Shown here piece by piece: positions 61,180-64,000 of a stretch of DNA of 64,000 nucleotides. The stretch comes from Chrysomallon squamiferum (lineage: Eukaryota; Mollusca; Gastropoda; Neomphalida; Peltospiridae): assembly GCA_012295275.1 (NCBI GenBank), contig CM022671.1:18432956-18496955 (forward strand). The letters are read 5' to 3'. The notes beneath the pieces are model-generated. The model was given only the letters and a program-made list of their open reading frames with translations. It had not been told where the DNA came from and ran no database searches. Position numbers and translations under genes: made by a program. Position 1 is the first letter of the stretch. The number at the start of each line of letters is the position of its first letter.

Positions 61180-61535
61180 TTACTGTGTGTGGGTGAAATT
61201 ATTATGTGTGGGTGAGATAGAAAATGTATAAATGAATATATAAAATGTATGGGTGTGTGTGCATGCATGTGTATATATTTGTATTAATGTATGAATGAAT
61301 GAATGTGTGTGTGTGTGTGTGTGTGTTATGCATAAATTTGGTACTACAGTGCAAATCTATGTGTGTGTGTTTATGTATATATTGGTTGTTTGTTTGCAAA
61401 TGTGTGTAGGTGTGGGGTGGGGTGGTGTGGTTGTGTGTGTGTGTGAGAATATGGGGATGTCTGAGTGTGCAGGGGATCCTTTTGTACACCTATATATGGG
61501 CTGTGTGGGTGTGTGAGTGTGGGGGTCTATTTGTG
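61180..61535. repeat. (TG)n/(GTGTGGG)-rich degenerate microsatellite
   Basis: (TG)n at 61304-61326 and 61430-61444, with gtgggtg motifs and (GAAT)n at 61287-61303. ORFs here are artefacts. Confidence 0.8.
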
Positions 61536-62549
61536 TAAGTTAGTATTCACTCATTTGTAGTTTTTCTGAATATATACAAATAGTCTATGCATTATCATTA
61601 ATGCATACATAAAAAGAGTTTTAAAAGTACTAGCGTTTAGAAATAGATAGCCTGAGTGTGCTATAATGAGCAAGTGTCAGAATTTGTCATGTGTTAAATG
61701 TTTGCATAATGCATTCTTTGTCCAGCTTGATAAATCAAGTCTGACAGAAAATGTTTGAAAGTTTTATTCTGTTTGTCACGTGAAAACCTGCATGTTATTT
61801 TAATTTTTCGTTGAGTTTTAAAGTTTTTGAATTTTTTAGTATTTTTATTTGTAATTTTTATTATTATTATTATTATTATAATTTATAATTTTATTTGTTT
61901 ATGACTTAAAAATAATCACATACTTTTTTATCTCCAATACAGAAAATTAAAAATGTCTGTCTCTATATATATATATCTCATTCTAAATATTTAATATTAA
62001 TTATATTCTGTAAGCCATTAATTTCAACATGTACATTATCAGCCTACCTAATATTCTATATATTTAATATTAATTAAAATATTGATGCAGTTCATTATAA
62101 CACACAAAAAACATCTATAATCCATTAAGTAAAATGTTAAAATAAAATATAATTAATATAATTCATATTCAAAGTTTTATAAAAGTTATATGATATATAA
62201 TCTTTTTAATATAGTATATATCTAATAACTGTATGTTGCCTCAAATACACAATAACAGAAGTTTATCACATATAATGCATGTTTTTTTGTTTTTTAAAGC
62301 ATACAAAATATTTTAAACACAATTTAAAAAATATTTAGAACTTATTTTTGAAATACAGATTTTATTCAATTATGTAATATCTTTTAAAAATACTTTTAAA
62401 AATAATGAAAATTTAAATAATTAGGAAGGCATTCAAAATGTTATTTTAAAATATTCTGAGTTTTACTAAATTTATTTTAGAAAATGAATTTTATGATGAT
62501 ATTGGTTATAATAATTTTAACATTATTTTATGCATAGTGTTACAGTTTT

Positions 62550-62550
<1 letters not shown>

Positions 62551-62584
<34 letters not shown>
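62551..62584. repeat. (TAA)n microsatellite
   Basis: Pure (TAA)n. Confidence 0.95.
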
Positions 62585-62585
<1 letters not shown>

Positions 62586-63271
62586 GAAAAAAATGTAGAA
62601 AACAGACATGATTAGTTAGTGTTAAAACAATAGTTTTTTTTATTTAAGTTTTGCTTGATGCTAGCTTGTAGATCTGCTTCATTCATAGTAGTTACTGAAT
62701 TTCAACTTGATAATATATTTTTTAAAAACCAAGTTTTTTTTTTTATATATTTGTACAAACACTTAAATTTAGTTTTAAATTCAAAACTTTTTTTATCAGC
62801 AGTTTCTTTATTTAAGGGAAAATTTAAATAATTGTGTATTTGTATTACATCCATATGTATAAAACAAAAACAAATTGAGTTTTTTAATGAAAAAAATAAA
62901 TTTGGATTTAAAAAGTTGAGAGTAATATAAAATATTATCATTTAGATTTCTTATGGATGTTTTTTTACATATAATTTTATTTTTATCTATGAAATAATAT
63001 ATGCAATAGTAATACCAGCAATAATTTGAATAGTAATACTAATTAGTATGATTATACAGATTATTACCATTATTATTTTATGTATCATAACAACCATTTT
63101 TTTTTTAATTTAATTAAAAATTAATAAAAAAAAAGAAAAAGAAGAAGAAGAAAAAGGTCACTGATAACAATAACATTAATATTTTTTTTTTTTTTTTAAT
63201 TACATTTTTTGTTATGTATTTTGCAAAACAGGAAACTGATGCACGGCCATCTTGTTTTTCTTTTTCAACAG

Positions 63272-63361
63272 GCTATCTGCCGGCCGGATTCCCGAGCTTT
63301 GCCACTGCATATGGCCGAGGATTTCCAACAGCCTTCAGTCCAGCAGGGTACTATTATCCAG
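63272..63361 (+). CDS. msi: Musashi/Rbp6 exon, Gly/Tyr/Pro-rich C-terminal region
   Basis: A 90-nt exon, phase 1 on both sides. With the preceding G it starts G-Y-L-P-A-G-F-P-S-F-A-T-A-Y-G-R-G-F-P and ends near A-G-Y-Y-Y-P-G. This parallels the Musashi C-terminal region, which contains Y-P-x-F-x-x-x-Y-G-R-G-Y-P-G-F-A-P. Acceptor tttttcaacag. The donor gtatgg is only moderate. In phase it can follow either 57277 (giving Gly) or the cassette exon at 58409 (giving Cys). The next canonical exon must lie beyond the window, unless one of the two local endings described separately is used. Confidence 0.93.
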
Positions 63362-63630
63362 GTATGGAGTTGTTACAATTGGCTTCATGGTATCCTGAAT
63401 CTCCACTAGGATTCTAAAGGATTCTAGAAGTTTATATTGAAGGGCCCACGATTTAACCTGGCGAGCTTGGCCAGTCACTGGGTCCTTCAGCAAATTCATG
63501 TTATTATTCTTGACTGGTTTATATGCAAAGTGTTCTAAATATGACATATCAGGAGATATTGTTGCACAAGTTCGCTAAGAAAAAAAAAAAGTAAAAAAAA
63601 AAATAATAAACAGCGAGCTTTGCCGCACAA
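63362..63630 (+). CDS. msi: Possible read-through terminal exon of Musashi (stop at 63415-63417, poly(A) signal 63605)
   Basis: If the moderate donor at 63362 is ignored, the frame stays open for 18 codons (GMELLQLASWYPESPLGF, where the Gly begins at 63361) and stops with TAA at 63415-63417. AATAAA follows at 63605-63610. The added tail has an ordinary amino-acid mix, unlike the translated AT-rich introns around it. It would yield a short C-terminal isoform lacking the downstream tail. Intron retention with no function is an equally plausible reading. Confidence 0.35.
63605..63610 (+). terminator. Possible poly(A) signal AATAAA
   Basis: 188 nt after the in-frame TAA of the read-through frame of the exon at 63272. 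AATAAA is frequent by chance in DNA this AT-rich, so it supports the short isoform only weakly. Confidence 0.25.
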
Positions 63631-63713
63631 TTTTCACTCTTTTATGTAAAAAAAAAAAAATGAAAAAAATGAAAAACAAAAAAGAGAGAAGATGCGTTCG
63701 TTTTTCCCTCCAG

Positions 63714-63880
63714 GTGGGATGACAGTGGAATTGTTTATTAAACACTGTTGCCAGGTTACCAGTGTTGCATTTTGGACTAGAGCATCACACGCGACAGAGA
63801 TGTGATTTTAAATTTTGTTTTTTTCTTACCTTTTAAAAAAAAATGATAACAGATAATAAAAAATAAATTTAATTTTAAAA
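63714..63880 (+). CDS. msi: Candidate alternative terminal exon (phase-compatible)
   Basis: The acceptor cgtttttccctccag ends at 63713. The sequence after it accepts the phase-1 Gly codon from 63361 (G+GT), then reads GMTVELFIKHCCQVTSVAFW and on for 9 more codons to TGA at 63803-63805. AATAAA occurs at 63855-63860. The acceptor is good, but the peptide is not a known Musashi tail, and the flanks are A-rich low complexity. This could be a chance coincidence of acceptor and frame. Confidence 0.22.
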
Positions 63881-64000
63881 TAATATTTTAAAAATTAATG
63901 CATTTTTGAAAAAAATAAAATCTGCATTTATAAAAAAAAGAATAGAAATCAGCTCTGACCCATAAAAAATTTATCCAACAATTTTTAATACTCAGTTTGT

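Larger units (their letters stand above)
58410..63271 (+). other. msi: Intron downstream of predicted cassette exon
   Basis: 4,862 nt with consensus donor gtaagt and acceptor tttttcaacag. After the first about 90 nt of GC-rich sequence it becomes simple-sequence dominated: (TTA)n at 58566-58592, 59300-59440 and 59740-59777, poly(T) runs, (TG)n at 61250-61530, (TAA)n at 62551-62583. No ORF with recognisable similarity. Confidence 0.8.

Overview
This window is animal DNA, very AT-rich and dominated by introns and simple sequence. It carries one gene that can be supported: a Musashi/Rbp6-family RNA-binding protein gene on the + strand. Three constitutive exons (11933-11981, 55406-55488, 57193-57277) encode the second half of RRM2 and the conserved linker after it. 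A fourth (63272-63361) encodes the start of the Gly/Tyr/Pro-rich C-terminal region. The reading frame stays open and in phase across every junction, and each exon has AG/GT borders. The gene's start and first RRM lie upstream of the window, and its canonical 3' end lies downstream.

The protein type, huge introns, very low GC and dense (TTA)n, (TTTA)n, (CA)n and (TC)n tracts fit a lophotrochozoan, most likely a mollusc and possibly a cephalopod. That placement is inference, because no species-diagnostic element was recognised.

Layout. Positions 1-11932 are the 3' end of an intron. Positions 11982-55405 are one 43.4-kb intron that cuts the RRM2 RNP1 motif. It holds microsatellites, about twenty local low-copy minisatellites, two or three tRNA-like (SINE-like) fragments, and scattered islands of richer, non-repetitive sequence that may be conserved regulatory elements. 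Positions 55489-57192 and 57278-63271 are shorter introns.

The most interesting region is 58300-58465. There a 60-nt phase 1-1 cassette exon is predicted (58350-58409, acidic/Trp peptide). It has a second in-frame acceptor 42 nt upstream and a near-perfect RNA hairpin starting 16 nt after its donor. The last exon may also read through into a stop and poly(A) signal (63415-63610), and a second phase-compatible terminal exon may start at 63714. Together these suggest regulated alternative splicing and 3'-end choice of the Musashi C-terminus. No other protein-coding gene, rRNA, intact tRNA, CRISPR array or transposase/reverse transcriptase ORF was recognised on either strand.
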